64,000 nucleotides of DNA from Vibrio methylphosphonaticus (GTDB lineage Bacteria > Pseudomonadota > Gammaproteobacteria > Enterobacterales > Vibrionaceae), in NCBI RefSeq assembly GCF_023634655.1, contig NZ_JAMKMS010000015.1, forward strand, positions 1-64,000, in the 5' to 3' direction. A program made the translations under genes and the position numbers. Shown here piece by piece: positions 35,500-44,438 of the stretch. The notes below the pieces were generated by a model. That model worked only from the letters and a program-made list of their open reading frames with translations, did not search any database and was not told the DNA's origin. Within the stretch, counting starts at the first letter, position 1, and the number at the start of each line of letters is the position of its first letter.

Positions 35500-35862
35500 G
35501 TGATTAACCAAAACCCTAAACGTTCAGACGAACCCGTATGGTGGGGACTATTTGGTGCAGGCGGCTCATGGTTTGCCATGATTACTCCTGTGACCATTCT
35601 TGTCCTTGGCATCCTAGTACCCATGGGTATCATTGACGCAGAAGCATTAAGCTATGAGCGCGTGGCTGGATTTGCCACTAGCTTTATCGGTGCTCTATTT
35701 GTCATCGCGACACTCGCCCTACCAATGTGGCATGCGATGCACCGTCTTCACCATGGTATGCATGATCTAAAAATTCACGCAGGTGTAGCAGGTAAGATTG
35801 CGTGCTATTTCTTTGCCGGTCTTATTAGTGCATTGGCAGTGATCTTTATCTTTATGATTTAA
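35500..35862 (+). CDS. frdD: Fumarate reductase membrane anchor subunit D
   Basis: The second quinone-binding anchor. The 120 residues have three membrane helices, with RSDEPVWWGLFGAGG at the start and HAMHRLHHGMHDLKIH (about 84-99), as expected for the family. The start is GTG at 35500 with AAGGAG upstream. It completes frdABCD; a palindromic terminator follows. Confidence 0.97.
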   Translation: MINQNPKRSDEPVWWGLFGAGGSWFAMITPVTILVLGILVPMGIIDAEALSYERVAGFATSFIGALFVIATLALPMWHAMHRLHHGMHDLKIHAGVAGKIACYFFAGLISALAVIFIFMI

Positions 35863-35889
35863 CGATCAAAATGATTTAACGGTCAAAAT
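35856..35889 (+). repeat. 17-base tandem duplication at the end of frdD
   Basis: GATTTAACGATCAAAAT and GATTTAACGGTCAAAAT follow each other directly with one difference. The first copy contains the frdD stop codon. It probably arose by slippage and does not alter the protein. Confidence 0.7.
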
Positions 35890-35892
35890 GCC

Positions 35893-35925
35893 AAAAAAGG
35901 GTAGCGAATTCGCTACCCTTTTTAT
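35893..35925 (+). terminator. Terminator of the frd operon
   Basis: The perfect palindrome AAAGGGTAGCG-AATT-CGCTACCCTTT is followed by T residues, 31 bases past the frdD stop. Confidence 0.93.
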
Positions 35926-36032
35926 TATCTAGCAGTGTGTGACTCATAATTCATTCAGACAATCTCTTACATCCCTTCATTCCCTCCCCCTATACAATCC
36001 GCGCCGATTTATAATAAAAAAGAGATGTAACA

Positions 36033-36728
36033 ATGAAAAAGTCTATTTGCGCACTGGTTATTTCAAGTGCTCTTTTTGGGTGTGGTAGCACCGTTAATAT
36101 GAAAAAATCAGATGCGATTTCAACACAACCAGAACTCACACTAAAAACCGATGGTACTTTTTGGGGGTTCGGTCCCGAAGGTTCATTTGATATTGCTGGT
36201 CTCTATCACGGAAAATATTCACGTAGCGCTTCCACCAGCTCTTGGTTTAATACCATCAACAGTAAAGAAGGGGATATGGTTGCAGAGGTCACTCGCACGG
36301 ACGGTGGGGAGACTTGGACGTTGATTTGCAGTGGCGGTGGTACGAGCGTCGACATCGGCAGTTTTTCGTTTGGCGGTAACGGCCCCTACCTTTGTCAGAT
36401 CAGTGAAGCGGGTCAAGCCGTTGGTGAATATGAGGTGGCAAGAAAATCTGAAGCCATCAGTCTATCAACAGCGAAGAAAGAGATCGGATTTATTCGACTT
36501 GGCTGCACGCACTTTAACGTTGAGTCTATTCACGATGGTGAGGGACTGCTGATGAGTGTCGACAATCCGCTTGGTTATCGTTTTAGCAGGGGCAGCCAAG
36601 AAATTGCCGCCGCGCAAACCAATGGTGCGATAACCCTTCAAACACTGGCCAACTTACCCGATGCAGACATGAACACCCTTGCGCTAGGTACGGTTGCGAG
36701 TGCATTAAGTTGGCGCCCACAAGAATAA
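36033..36728 (+). CDS. Putative lipoprotein of unknown function
   Basis: The 231-residue product has a short signal peptide ending in the lipobox LFGCGS (Cys at about 17). The rest is Gly/Ser-rich and probably beta-strand rich, with several aromatic turn motifs (DGTFWGFGPEG, SSWFNTINS). Two further cysteines lie in LICSGG and YLCQIS and one in LGCTHFN, which could pair in the periplasm. I do not recognise a family. The gene stands alone between the frd terminator and a bidirectional terminator shared with efp, so it is probably transcribed by itself. An envelope location is supported; function is open. Confidence 0.75.
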   Translation: MKKSICALVISSALFGCGSTVNMKKSDAISTQPELTLKTDGTFWGFGPEGSFDIAGLYHGKYSRSASTSSWFNTINSKEGDMVAEVTRTDGGETWTLICSGGGTSVDIGSFSFGGNGPYLCQISEAGQAVGEYEVARKSEAISLSTAKKEIGFIRLGCTHFNVESIHDGEGLLMSVDNPLGYRFSRGSQEIAAAQTNGAITLQTLANLPDADMNTLALGTVASALSWRPQE

Positions 36729-36766
36729 CGCCCACTATGACCCCGACATAGCATATGTCCCAAAAA

Positions 36767-36796
36767 TAAAAAAAGGTCGCCTAAGCGACCTTTTTA
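36767..36796. terminator. Bidirectional terminator between the lipoprotein gene and efp
   Basis: The stem AAAAGGTCGC/GCGACCTTTT with loop CTAA has A and T runs on both sides, between convergent genes. Confidence 0.92.
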
Positions 36797-36811
36797 ATCT
36801 CGAAAGTAATA

Positions 36812-37378
36812 TTACTTAACACGGCCTACATATTCCGCAGTACGAGTGTCAACTTTTACCACTTCACCGATTTGAATAAATAGTGGAACACGTACAACGG
36901 CACCCGTTGTTAGTGTCGCAGGCTTACCGCCTGTACCTTGTGTATCACCTTTTAAACCCGGATCCGTTTCTGTAACTTCTAGCTCAACAAAGTTAGCTGG
37001 CGTGACAGAAATCGGCGTACCATTCCAAAGTGTAATCATACAAGGGTTGTTTTCTACCAACCATTTCGCATTGTCACCTACCGCTTTTACGTCTGCAGCG
37101 ATTTGTTCGAATGTTTCATTGTTCATAAAGTGGTAGAATTCACCGTCTGAGTATAGGTAATCTAGATCGATATCCATGACGTCAGCGACTTCAAAGCTCT
37201 CGCCTGACTTAAATGTTTTCTCTAACACCTTACCAGACAGTAGTTTACGAATTTTAACACGGTTAAATGCTTGACCTTTACCTGGCTTCACGTATTCATT
37301 TTCTAGAATCACGCAAGGCTCGTTATCCAGCATTAATTTCAAACCGCCTTTAAATTCATTAGTGCTAACAGTAGCCAT
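36812..37378 (-). CDS. efp: Elongation factor P
   Basis: EF-P rescues ribosomes stalled at polyproline stretches. The 188-residue protein has the three OB-like domains of the family, and the loop YVKPGKGQA with Lys34, the residue modified by EpmA with beta-lysine. The C-terminal stretch DTDPGLKGDTxGTGGKPATL-type is conserved. It is divergent from epmB, and epmA is about 4.5 kb away, so substrate and both main modifying enzymes are encoded in this window. Confidence 0.98.
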   Translation of the reverse strand: MATVSTNEFKGGLKLMLDNEPCVILENEYVKPGKGQAFNRVKIRKLLSGKVLEKTFKSGESFEVADVMDIDLDYLYSDGEFYHFMNNETFEQIAADVKAVGDNAKWLVENNPCMITLWNGTPISVTPANFVELEVTETDPGLKGDTQGTGGKPATLTTGAVVRVPLFIQIGEVVKVDTRTAEYVGRVK

Positions 37379-37412
37379 TGTATCCTCTTAGTATTCTTCG
37401 AGTTAAAATTTA

Positions 37413-38435
37413 ATGTCGCCTATCATAACCCGAAATCTTGTTTCTGTTGAGCAAAACTGGCTCAAACAGCTATCCAATGCGATCTCAGACCCGTATCAAT
37501 TGCTTAAACAGCTGGAAATTGATACCGCGCCATGGGAAAGCGGCTTACGTGCACGGAAATTATTTCCTATGCGTGTCCCTCAAAGCTTTGTCGAACGAAT
37601 GGAAAAAGGCAACCCGTACGACCCGCTCTTACAACAAGTGTTGCCATTGAGCCAAGAGTTCGAAGTCCATGCTGGGTACTCAGAGGACCCACTAGAAGAA
37701 CAAGGTGCGGTGGTACCCGGATTACTGCACAAGTACAAAAGCCGTGCGCTAATGATAGTCAAAGGTGGCTGCGCGGTTAACTGCCGCTATTGCTTCCGAC
37801 GCCACTTCCCTTATGAAGAAAATAAGGGCAACAAAGCAAACTGGCAGTTCGCTCTGGACTATATTGCCAACCAACCAGAAATCAACGAAGTCATTCTCTC
37901 TGGTGGCGATCCATTAATGGCGAAAGACAAAGATATCGAATGGCTTATCCAGCATATAGAATCTATCTCGCACGTTAACACACTGCGTATTCACTCACGT
38001 TTGCCTGTTGTTATTCCTGACCGAATCACAGAGTCACTGTGTGAGATGTTGCAAGAAACTCGATTGAATACCGTTCTGGTTACACACATCAATCATGCTA
38101 ATGAAATTAATCCAGCCCTGTCGCGGGCGATACAACAGATTAAGCGAGCTGGCGTCACCGTGCTTAATCAAAGCGTGTTACTAAAAGGCATCAATGACAG
38201 TGTTGAGAGCCAAGTCGCGCTGAGTCATGCATTATTTAATAGTGGCATACTGCCCTACTATCTGCACGTTCTGGATAAAGTGCAAGGCGCAGCGCATTAC
38301 TTTGTCGACGATCATGACGCCAAACGGCTAATGCATGGATTAATCGAGCGAGTCTCTGGCTATTTAGTCCCAAAACTCACTCGTGAAGAAGGAGGTAAAA
38401 CCAGCAAGACACCACTCGACCTTCACCTTGAGTAA
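37413..38435 (+). CDS. epmB: EF-P beta-lysylation protein EpmB (lysine 2,3-aminomutase type)
   Basis: EpmB converts (S)-alpha-lysine to (R)-beta-lysine for EF-P modification. The 340-residue radical SAM enzyme has the cluster motif CAVNCRYCFRRHFPYE (about 120-135) and the downstream LSGGDPLMAKD. A PLP-binding Lys is expected in the C-terminal region near VPKLTREEGGK. The start is ATG at 37413, 34 bases from the divergent efp start. It is short relative to clostridial lysine aminomutases, which fits EpmB. Confidence 0.96.
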   Translation: MSPIITRNLVSVEQNWLKQLSNAISDPYQLLKQLEIDTAPWESGLRARKLFPMRVPQSFVERMEKGNPYDPLLQQVLPLSQEFEVHAGYSEDPLEEQGAVVPGLLHKYKSRALMIVKGGCAVNCRYCFRRHFPYEENKGNKANWQFALDYIANQPEINEVILSGGDPLMAKDKDIEWLIQHIESISHVNTLRIHSRLPVVIPDRITESLCEMLQETRLNTVLVTHINHANEINPALSRAIQQIKRAGVTVLNQSVLLKGINDSVESQVALSHALFNSGILPYYLHVLDKVQGAAHYFVDDHDAKRLMHGLIERVSGYLVPKLTREEGGKTSKTPLDLHLE

Positions 38436-38517
38436 CGTTTTTCGTCTCGACAAAATTTATTTGTTCGCCTGCCCGGTCTAATAAACAGATACTGCTTTTT
38501 TTTGGGGGAGCGTATTT

Positions 38518-39024
<507 letters not shown>

Positions 39025-39035
39025 TACAAGCATAA

Positions 39036-39068
39036 AAAAGCCCCGAAACATCGAGTGTTCGAGGCTTT
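39036..39068 (-). terminator. Terminator between the MgtC-like and VC2662-type genes
   Basis: On the minus strand AAGCC-T-CGAACA pairs with TGTTTCG-G-GGCTT and is followed by six T. The A run on the other side could also serve the MgtC-like gene. Confidence 0.75.
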
Positions 39069-39119
39069 ATCTCACGCTCTGTCACTTAACTCCGTGTGAT
39101 TACACAGAGTTACTCAAAA

Positions 39120-39686
39120 CTATTTAGCGAAGTTAACAATTGGGAAGCACTTGAAGAAACCGTTGTCTGCACAGTTAATTAGACCAATCTGAACACCATC
39201 GATAGTATTCGTTTTGTTAAAGATACCCAATTGGAAGTTAGATTTCTTGGAAAAACTGGCGATACCGATATCAGCCATCGTGTTACCTTCAGAGTAGTTT
39301 ACCGCACTCCAGTTAAGGCCTTTTACGTCGTTAGTGACGTTGACCATACCAAGGTTAACACCCGTTGTTGAACCTGTATTCCAGTTAAAAATACCTAGTG
39401 AGGCACCTTTCATTTCTTGAGTGACTTTAGAAGCACCGAAGAATAGACCAAAGTTTACACCCGTTGTACGCTGAGTTTCAGACATACCCAATACAGAAAA
39501 GTCGACACCCTTTACTTCATTTACTTGACCATGAAGAACAGATAAACGCACACCACCAACCGCATTCGCGTCTGGAGCATTAAATCCGTTTAAAGATGAA
39601 AACATAACTGGCGTGCTATCTGCTAGCGCCATTGGGGAAATCGAGAGTGCTGCTGCCACTGCAAGGGCTGATACGACTTTTTTCAT
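39120..39686 (-). CDS. Secreted repeat protein, VC2662-type
   Basis: The 188-residue product has a clear signal peptide (about 1-24, ending PMALA) and no lipobox. The mature part is built of irregular repeats of about 20 residues with a pattern like G-V-x-L-G-x-x-N: GVNFGLFFGAS, GASLGIFNWN, GVNLGMVNVT, GLNWSAVNYS, FQLGIFNKTN and GVQIGLINCAD. This pattern suggests a beta-solenoid or small barrel. A pair of cysteines lies near the end (INCADNGFFKCFP). I chose ATG at 39686, with GGAG 9 bases upstream; an in-frame start at 39713 is less likely. It matches the Vibrio VC2662 family by position beside groEL. Function is unknown. Confidence 0.82.
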   Translation of the reverse strand: MKKVVSALAVAAALSISPMALADSTPVMFSSLNGFNAPDANAVGGVRLSVLHGQVNEVKGVDFSVLGMSETQRTTGVNFGLFFGASKVTQEMKGASLGIFNWNTGSTTGVNLGMVNVTNDVKGLNWSAVNYSEGNTMADIGIASFSKKSNFQLGIFNKTNTIDGVQIGLINCADNGFFKCFPIVNFAK

Positions 39687-39825
39687 TATTTTTGTCTCCA
39701 CTGACATTATCATTCGTCATCAATAACTATAGACGATGCTATTGCCGCTAACTATAGCGCATGTCAGTAAATTGTCATAACCCGTAACATATTAGCCGTT
39801 CAATTGTTTGTTTTTGAAGCAGATA

Positions 39826-39853
39826 CAAAAAAGCCAGAGGTTTCCCTCTGGCT
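39826..39853 (-). terminator. Terminator of groESL
   Basis: A perfect 9-base stem AGCCAGAGG/CCTCTGGCT has a 4-base loop and six T on the minus strand, about 20 bases past the groEL stop. Confidence 0.93.
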
Positions 39854-39873
39854 CTGTCGGCAATTTCTTACAC

Positions 39874-41511
39874 TTACATCATGCCAGGCATGCCACCCAT
39901 TCCGCCCATATCAGGCATCGCTGGTGCGTCTTTTTGTGGTGCGTCAGTTACCATTGCTTCTGTTGTGATCATAAGACCCGCAACCGATGCTGCAAACTGT
40001 AGTGCACTACGCGTTACTTTTGTTGGGTCTAGGATACCCATTGCAATCATATCGCCGTATTCACCTGTTGCCGCATTGTAACCGTAATTACCTTCACCTG
40101 CTTTCACGTTGTTAGCAACTACAGACTCTTCATCACCTGCGTTTGCAGTAATTTGACGAATTGGTGCTTCCATTGCGCGAAGTGCCACGCGGATACCCAC
40201 GGTTTGCTCTTCGTTGTCACCTTCAAGGCCTGCAACTTTAGATGCTGCGCGGATAAGTGCAACACCACCACCAGCAACCACACCCTCTTCAACAGCAGCT
40301 CGTGTTGCATGAAGTGCATCTTCAACACGGTCTTTCTTCTCTTTCATTTCAACTTCTGTTGCCGCGCCTACTTTAATCACCGCTACACCGCCAGCCAGTT
40401 TCGCTACGCGCTCTTGAAGTTTTTCTTTGTCGTAATCAGATGTCGCGTCTTCAACTTGCTGACGAATCTGAGTGACACGACCTTGAATCATCGCTTCATC
40501 ACCCGCGCCATCAATGATGGTAGAGTTTTCTTTGGTGATCGTTACGCGCTTAGCTTGACCTAGGTCTTCTAATGTTACTTTCTCAAGGTCTAGGCCGATT
40601 TCTTCAGAAATCACCGTGCCGCCCGTTAGGATTGCGATATCTTGTAGCATAGACTTACGACGATCACCGAAACCTGGAGCTTTAACAGCAGCCACTTTCA
40701 CGATGCCGCGCATGTTGTTCACAACTAACGTTGCTAGTGCTTCACCTTCTACGTCTTCTGCAATGATCAGCAGTGGACGAGAGGCTTTAGCAACCGCTTC
40801 TAGTGTCGGTAGCAGCTCACGAATATTCGATACTTTCTTGTCGATAAGAAGAATGAACGGGCTCTCTAGATCAACACTGCCAGCTTCTTGGTTGTTGATG
40901 AAGTAAGGAGATAGGTAACCACGGTCGAACTGCATACCTTCAACAACGTCTAGCTCATCTTGTAGAGCCTGACCTTCTTCAACGGTAATCACGCCATCAC
41001 GGCCTACTTTTTCCATCGCTTCAGCAATGATGTTACCCACTGTCGCGTCAGAGTTTGCAGAAATAGTACCAACCTGAGCAATCGCTTTAGTATCTTTACA
41101 CTCAACAGATAGGGCTTTTAGCTCTTCAACTGCAGCAACAACCGCTTTGTCGATGCCACGCTTAAGATCCATTGGGTTCATGCCCGCAGCAACGGCTTTT
41201 AGACCTTCAGAAATGATAGACTGAGCCAGTACTGTTGCTGTTGTGGTTCCGTCACCCGCAGCGTCATTCGCTTGCGAAGCCACTTCTTTAACCATTTGTG
41301 CGCCCATGTTCTGGAATTTGTCTTCCAGTTCAATTTCACGCGCAACAGAGACACCATCTTTAGTAATCGTTGGTGCACCGAAAGATTTGTCTAGTACCAC
41401 GTTACGGCCTTTAGGACCCAGTGTTACTTTTACAGCGTCAGCTAGAACATTAACACCTTCTAGCATTTTGATTCGTGCGTCGTTGCCAAACTTAACGTCT
41501 TTAGCAGCCAT
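39874..41511 (-). CDS. groEL: Chaperonin GroEL (60 kDa)
   Basis: GroEL is the tetradecameric folding chamber that uses ATP and the GroES lid. The 545-residue product has the ATP motif GDGTTTATVLA (about 86-96), VLDKSFGAP near the N terminus, and the classic C-terminal tail with GGM repeats ending GGMPGMM. Length and tail fit the main housekeeping GroEL. It follows groES by 69 bases in one transcript. Confidence 0.99.
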   Translation of the reverse strand: MAAKDVKFGNDARIKMLEGVNVLADAVKVTLGPKGRNVVLDKSFGAPTITKDGVSVAREIELEDKFQNMGAQMVKEVASQANDAAGDGTTTATVLAQSIISEGLKAVAAGMNPMDLKRGIDKAVVAAVEELKALSVECKDTKAIAQVGTISANSDATVGNIIAEAMEKVGRDGVITVEEGQALQDELDVVEGMQFDRGYLSPYFINNQEAGSVDLESPFILLIDKKVSNIRELLPTLEAVAKASRPLLIIAEDVEGEALATLVVNNMRGIVKVAAVKAPGFGDRRKSMLQDIAILTGGTVISEEIGLDLEKVTLEDLGQAKRVTITKENSTIIDGAGDEAMIQGRVTQIRQQVEDATSDYDKEKLQERVAKLAGGVAVIKVGAATEVEMKEKKDRVEDALHATRAAVEEGVVAGGGVALIRAASKVAGLEGDNEEQTVGIRVALRAMEAPIRQITANAGDEESVVANNVKAGEGNYGYNAATGEYGDMIAMGILDPTKVTRSALQFAASVAGLMITTEAMVTDAPQKDAPAMPDMGGMGGMPGMM

Positions 41512-41580
41512 TGTTTATTTCCTTATCTAAATTCAGTGGATAGCTTGTTTAGAGTAAAAAATTACTCAACGTCTACTTAA

Positions 41581-41871
41581 TTATTCTACGATAGCCATGA
41601 TGTCATTTTCAGACATGATCAAGACTTCTTTGCCGTCGATTTTTTCAGTTTTTGTGCCGTAGCCTTCAGCGAAGATAACCGTGTCACCCACTTTAACGTC
41701 CAATGCTTGAACTGACCCGTTTTCTAAAATGCGGCCATTACCTACAGCCAGCACCGTACCACGTGTTGATTTTTCTGCAGCAGAACCCGTAAGAACGATG
41801 CCACCAGCAGATTTAGATTCAACTTCTTTGCGCTCAACGATCACGCGGTCGTGTAGAGGACGGATATTCAT
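41581..41871 (-). CDS. groES: Co-chaperonin GroES (10 kDa)
   Basis: GroES is the heptameric lid of the GroEL chamber. The 96-residue protein starts MNIRPLHDRVIVERKE and has the mobile loop ESKSAGGIVLTG (about 18-29), which contacts GroEL. A GGAG ribosome-binding site precedes the start. First gene of groESL. Confidence 0.99.
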   Translation of the reverse strand: MNIRPLHDRVIVERKEVESKSAGGIVLTGSAAEKSTRGTVLAVGNGRILENGSVQALDVKVGDTVIFAEGYGTKTEKIDGKEVLIMSENDIMAIVE

Positions 41872-41940
41872 CGGTCGTGTCTCCTGAATTAATTAATATG
41901 TTAGCTTGAGAATGCCTTAATTCGGCTTGTGATAATTATG

Positions 41941-41966
41941 TTGGGGGCGATTGGGTTGATCCCAAG
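41941..41966 (-). promoter_or_regulatory. Possible sigma-32 promoter of groESL
   Basis: On the minus strand CTTGGGA (complement 41960-41966) is followed 12-13 bases later by CCCCCAACA (starting at 41947). Heat-shock consensus is CTTGAAA with CCCCATNT 13-17 bases on, so the match is partial. It lies about 75 bases upstream of groES. Confidence 0.5.
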
Positions 41967-42094
41967 GGGCAGAGGACAAAATTTTGTGACAAAAATAACG
42001 AAATTGAGCTTTGCCACCATCAAGAGATAAGGATCCATGTGATTCTCGCACGATTTAGGGAATTCCTGTATCCTAAGCCCCTGTTTCATCAACG

Positions 42095-43441
42095 ATGAAT
42101 TCTATGCAAGATAAGCACGGGCTGCTCTCTGCCCCTATTCCCACAGTGCTCAAGCAAATGACGGTTCCCATGGTGTTTGGCATGGTGGCAATCTTAGCTT
42201 TCAACCTCGTTGATACCTTCTTCATTGCTTTACTTGGTACCCAGTCACTCGCTGCAATCAGCTTTACTTTTCCCGTCACATTTGGAGTGAATTGCATCAC
42301 CATGGGTATTGGTGTGGGCCTTTCCACCATCATTGGTCGACTACTGGGACAAGGTAATACTCGCAACGCCGCGCAATTTACGACTCATGGCCTCATTCTT
42401 GCGGTTATTTTGGTTACCCTCGCTTCTACTGTTGGGCTATTTAGCATTGACCCGCTGTTTCGCATGCTAGGCGCCAGCGACGATATCATTCCGCTCATCG
42501 ACCAATACATGATGATTTGGTATCTCACTATCCCATTGCTGGTTATCCCCATGGCAGGCAATAGTGCCATTCGAGCCACGGGCGATACCAAAACGCCAGC
42601 TAAAATCATGATGCTCTCTGGCGTATTAAACGGCATTTTAGATCCGCTGTTTATCTTTGGCATCGGTCCATTCCCCGAGCTCGGTATTCAGGGCGCGGCC
42701 ATTGCCAGCGGTTTTGCTTGGTTTGGCGCGTTATTGGGTTCGCTTTTTGTGCTGACTAAGCGTGAAAAATTGCTAGGAAAAGTTAACCCTGCCGCGCTAC
42801 TAAAAGACTGGGCGGCCATTTTAAAAATTGGTACTCCGTCGGCTTTATCCACGGCAATGTCACCTATTTCTGGCGCTATCTTAATGAAGATGCTCTCCGT
42901 TCACGGCACCGCTGCCATCGCGGCTTATGGCGCGGCGCAGCGAGTGGAGTCTTTACTCATTCTGGTTCTCATTTCTTTAAGCTCTGCCTTAACCCCTTTC
43001 ATGTCGCAGAACTTTGGTGCCAAACAACCGGAGCGAAGTTTCTCAGGGTTATTCCTCAGCATGCGTTTTTCAATCCTATTTCAGCTGATGGTCTTTATTA
43101 TGATGGTGCCACTCAGCATTCCGATTTCCGCCATGTTTTCTCAAGAAGCGGCGGTACGGGAAATCCTTTGGCATTACTTGCTTGTCGTGCCGTTTAGCTA
43201 CGGGTTTCAGGGGATTATTATGATGCTCGGCAGCGGACTCAATGCGCTTCACTTACCGAATAAAGCCTTTATGTGGAGTGCGATGCGTTTGTTCATATTC
43301 ACACTCCCCGCCGCGGCGATTGGCAATTACTGGTATTCGTTGGAAGGGCTCTTTATTGGCGTAGCAGTGGGTAACGTCGTCGGTGGTGTGCTGGCCTATT
43401 TGTATGCGATAAAAATACGAAAAGCCCAGTGTTTACACTGA
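42095..43441 (+). CDS. MATE-family efflux transporter
   Basis: The 448-residue protein has about twelve membrane helices in two homologous bundles, typical of the multidrug and toxin extrusion family. It starts FGMVAILAFNLVDTFFIALLG, has GDTKTPAKIMMLSG near 165-178, and LPNKAFMWSAMRLFIF in the C half. MATE pumps export cationic compounds using Na+ or H+; the substrate is not predictable here. The start is ATG at 42095; ATG at 42104 is also possible. A hairpin terminator overlaps its last codons. It converges with cysE. Confidence 0.93.
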   Translation: MNSMQDKHGLLSAPIPTVLKQMTVPMVFGMVAILAFNLVDTFFIALLGTQSLAAISFTFPVTFGVNCITMGIGVGLSTIIGRLLGQGNTRNAAQFTTHGLILAVILVTLASTVGLFSIDPLFRMLGASDDIIPLIDQYMMIWYLTIPLLVIPMAGNSAIRATGDTKTPAKIMMLSGVLNGILDPLFIFGIGPFPELGIQGAAIASGFAWFGALLGSLFVLTKREKLLGKVNPAALLKDWAAILKIGTPSALSTAMSPISGAILMKMLSVHGTAAIAAYGAAQRVESLLILVLISLSSALTPFMSQNFGAKQPERSFSGLFLSMRFSILFQLMVFIMMVPLSIPISAMFSQEAAVREILWHYLLVVPFSYGFQGIIMMLGSGLNALHLPNKAFMWSAMRLFIFTLPAAAIGNYWYSLEGLFIGVAVGNVVGGVLAYLYAIKIRKAQCLH

Positions 43442-43447
43442 GCTTTT
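43420..43447. terminator. Hairpin overlapping the MATE stop codon
   Basis: AAAAGC-C-CAGTG and CACTG-A-GCTTTT form a stem with loop TTTA across the last codons of the MATE gene. A and T runs on both sides suit a bidirectional terminator shared with cysE. Confidence 0.75.
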
Positions 43448-43491
43448 ACTTCTGAGCCGTTCTATTTCAATATCGGTGGTGTGACTAAGGT

Positions 43492-44313
43492 TTAAATACC
43501 ATCACCGCCGACAAATGTTTGTGACTTGCCGTTAAATTGCTGGTCCATATCCAAAGAAGGCATATCCGTTTTAGGCTTACCAACTATTTTAGCTGGCACC
43601 CCTGCTACTGTGGTATGCGCGGGCACGGCTTGCAGTACCACTGAGCACGAACCTATTTTTGCGCCAATACCCACTTCGATATTACCAAGGATCTTCGCGC
43701 CTGCGCCTATCATCACGCCCTCGCGAATTTTAGGGTGACGATCACCGCCTTCTTTTCCTGTACCACCTAACGTCACATCTTGAAGTATCGATACGTCATT
43801 TTCGACCACTGCCGTCTCACCCACAACAATACCTGTCGCGTGATCCAGCATGATACCTTTACCAATGCATGCCGCTGGGTGAATATCCACTTGGCACGCC
43901 ACTGAGATCTGGTTCTGTAAATACGTCGCTAATGCCACGCGACCTTGCTTCCATAACCAGTTGGCAACACGATAGCCCTGTAAGGCGTGAAAGCCCTTTA
44001 GATACAAAAGCGGCATTGAATACATAGAGACAGCAGGGTCACGATTCACTGTGGCACAAATATCACAAGCCGCAGCATCTGTAATTGAAGGGTCAGCAGC
44101 AAATGCCTGCTCTACCACTTCACGCACCGCCATCGCTGGCATAGACGCGGTCTTGAGTTTATTCGCAAGAATGTAACTCAATGCCGCCCCTAGGCTTTCA
44201 TGATTAATGATTGTGGCATGATAAAAACTCGCCAGCATCGGTTCTTCTTCCGACTGCTTACGCGCTTCTTTTATAATGCACTGCCATACTTTTTGTTTTT
44301 CACAGTGTTTCAT
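43492..44313 (-). CDS. cysE: Serine O-acetyltransferase
   Basis: CysE acetylates L-serine with acetyl-CoA in the first step of cysteine synthesis and is feedback-inhibited by cysteine. The 273-residue protein has a helical N domain (about 1-140) and a left-handed beta-helix of hexapeptide repeats. The active-site region is MLDHATGIVVGETAVV (about 155-170), followed by DVTLGGTGKEGGDRHPKI. It ends with a tail that in the family docks to CysK. It follows gpsA by 125 bases, the order in E. coli (secB-gpsA-cysE). Confidence 0.97.
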   Translation of the reverse strand: MKHCEKQKVWQCIIKEARKQSEEEPMLASFYHATIINHESLGAALSYILANKLKTASMPAMAVREVVEQAFAADPSITDAAACDICATVNRDPAVSMYSMPLLYLKGFHALQGYRVANWLWKQGRVALATYLQNQISVACQVDIHPAACIGKGIMLDHATGIVVGETAVVENDVSILQDVTLGGTGKEGGDRHPKIREGVMIGAGAKILGNIEVGIGAKIGSCSVVLQAVPAHTTVAGVPAKIVGKPKTDMPSLDMDQQFNGKSQTFVGGDGI

Positions 44314-44438
44314 GTTCTGTCCTAAGAGTAATATCTAGCCTTAAAAGCAGTGCGTCGTAACTTCACTATCTTGCATAACATCAGGTAACGCTATACATAA
44401 AGCAATGACGCATAGGCTCAGCGCTTATTTTACAACGC

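Noticed and set aside
40153..40563. 136-codon plus-strand frame inside groEL
   Set aside because: Cys/Phe-rich product typical of the complementary strand of a highly biased gene; no ribosome-binding site.
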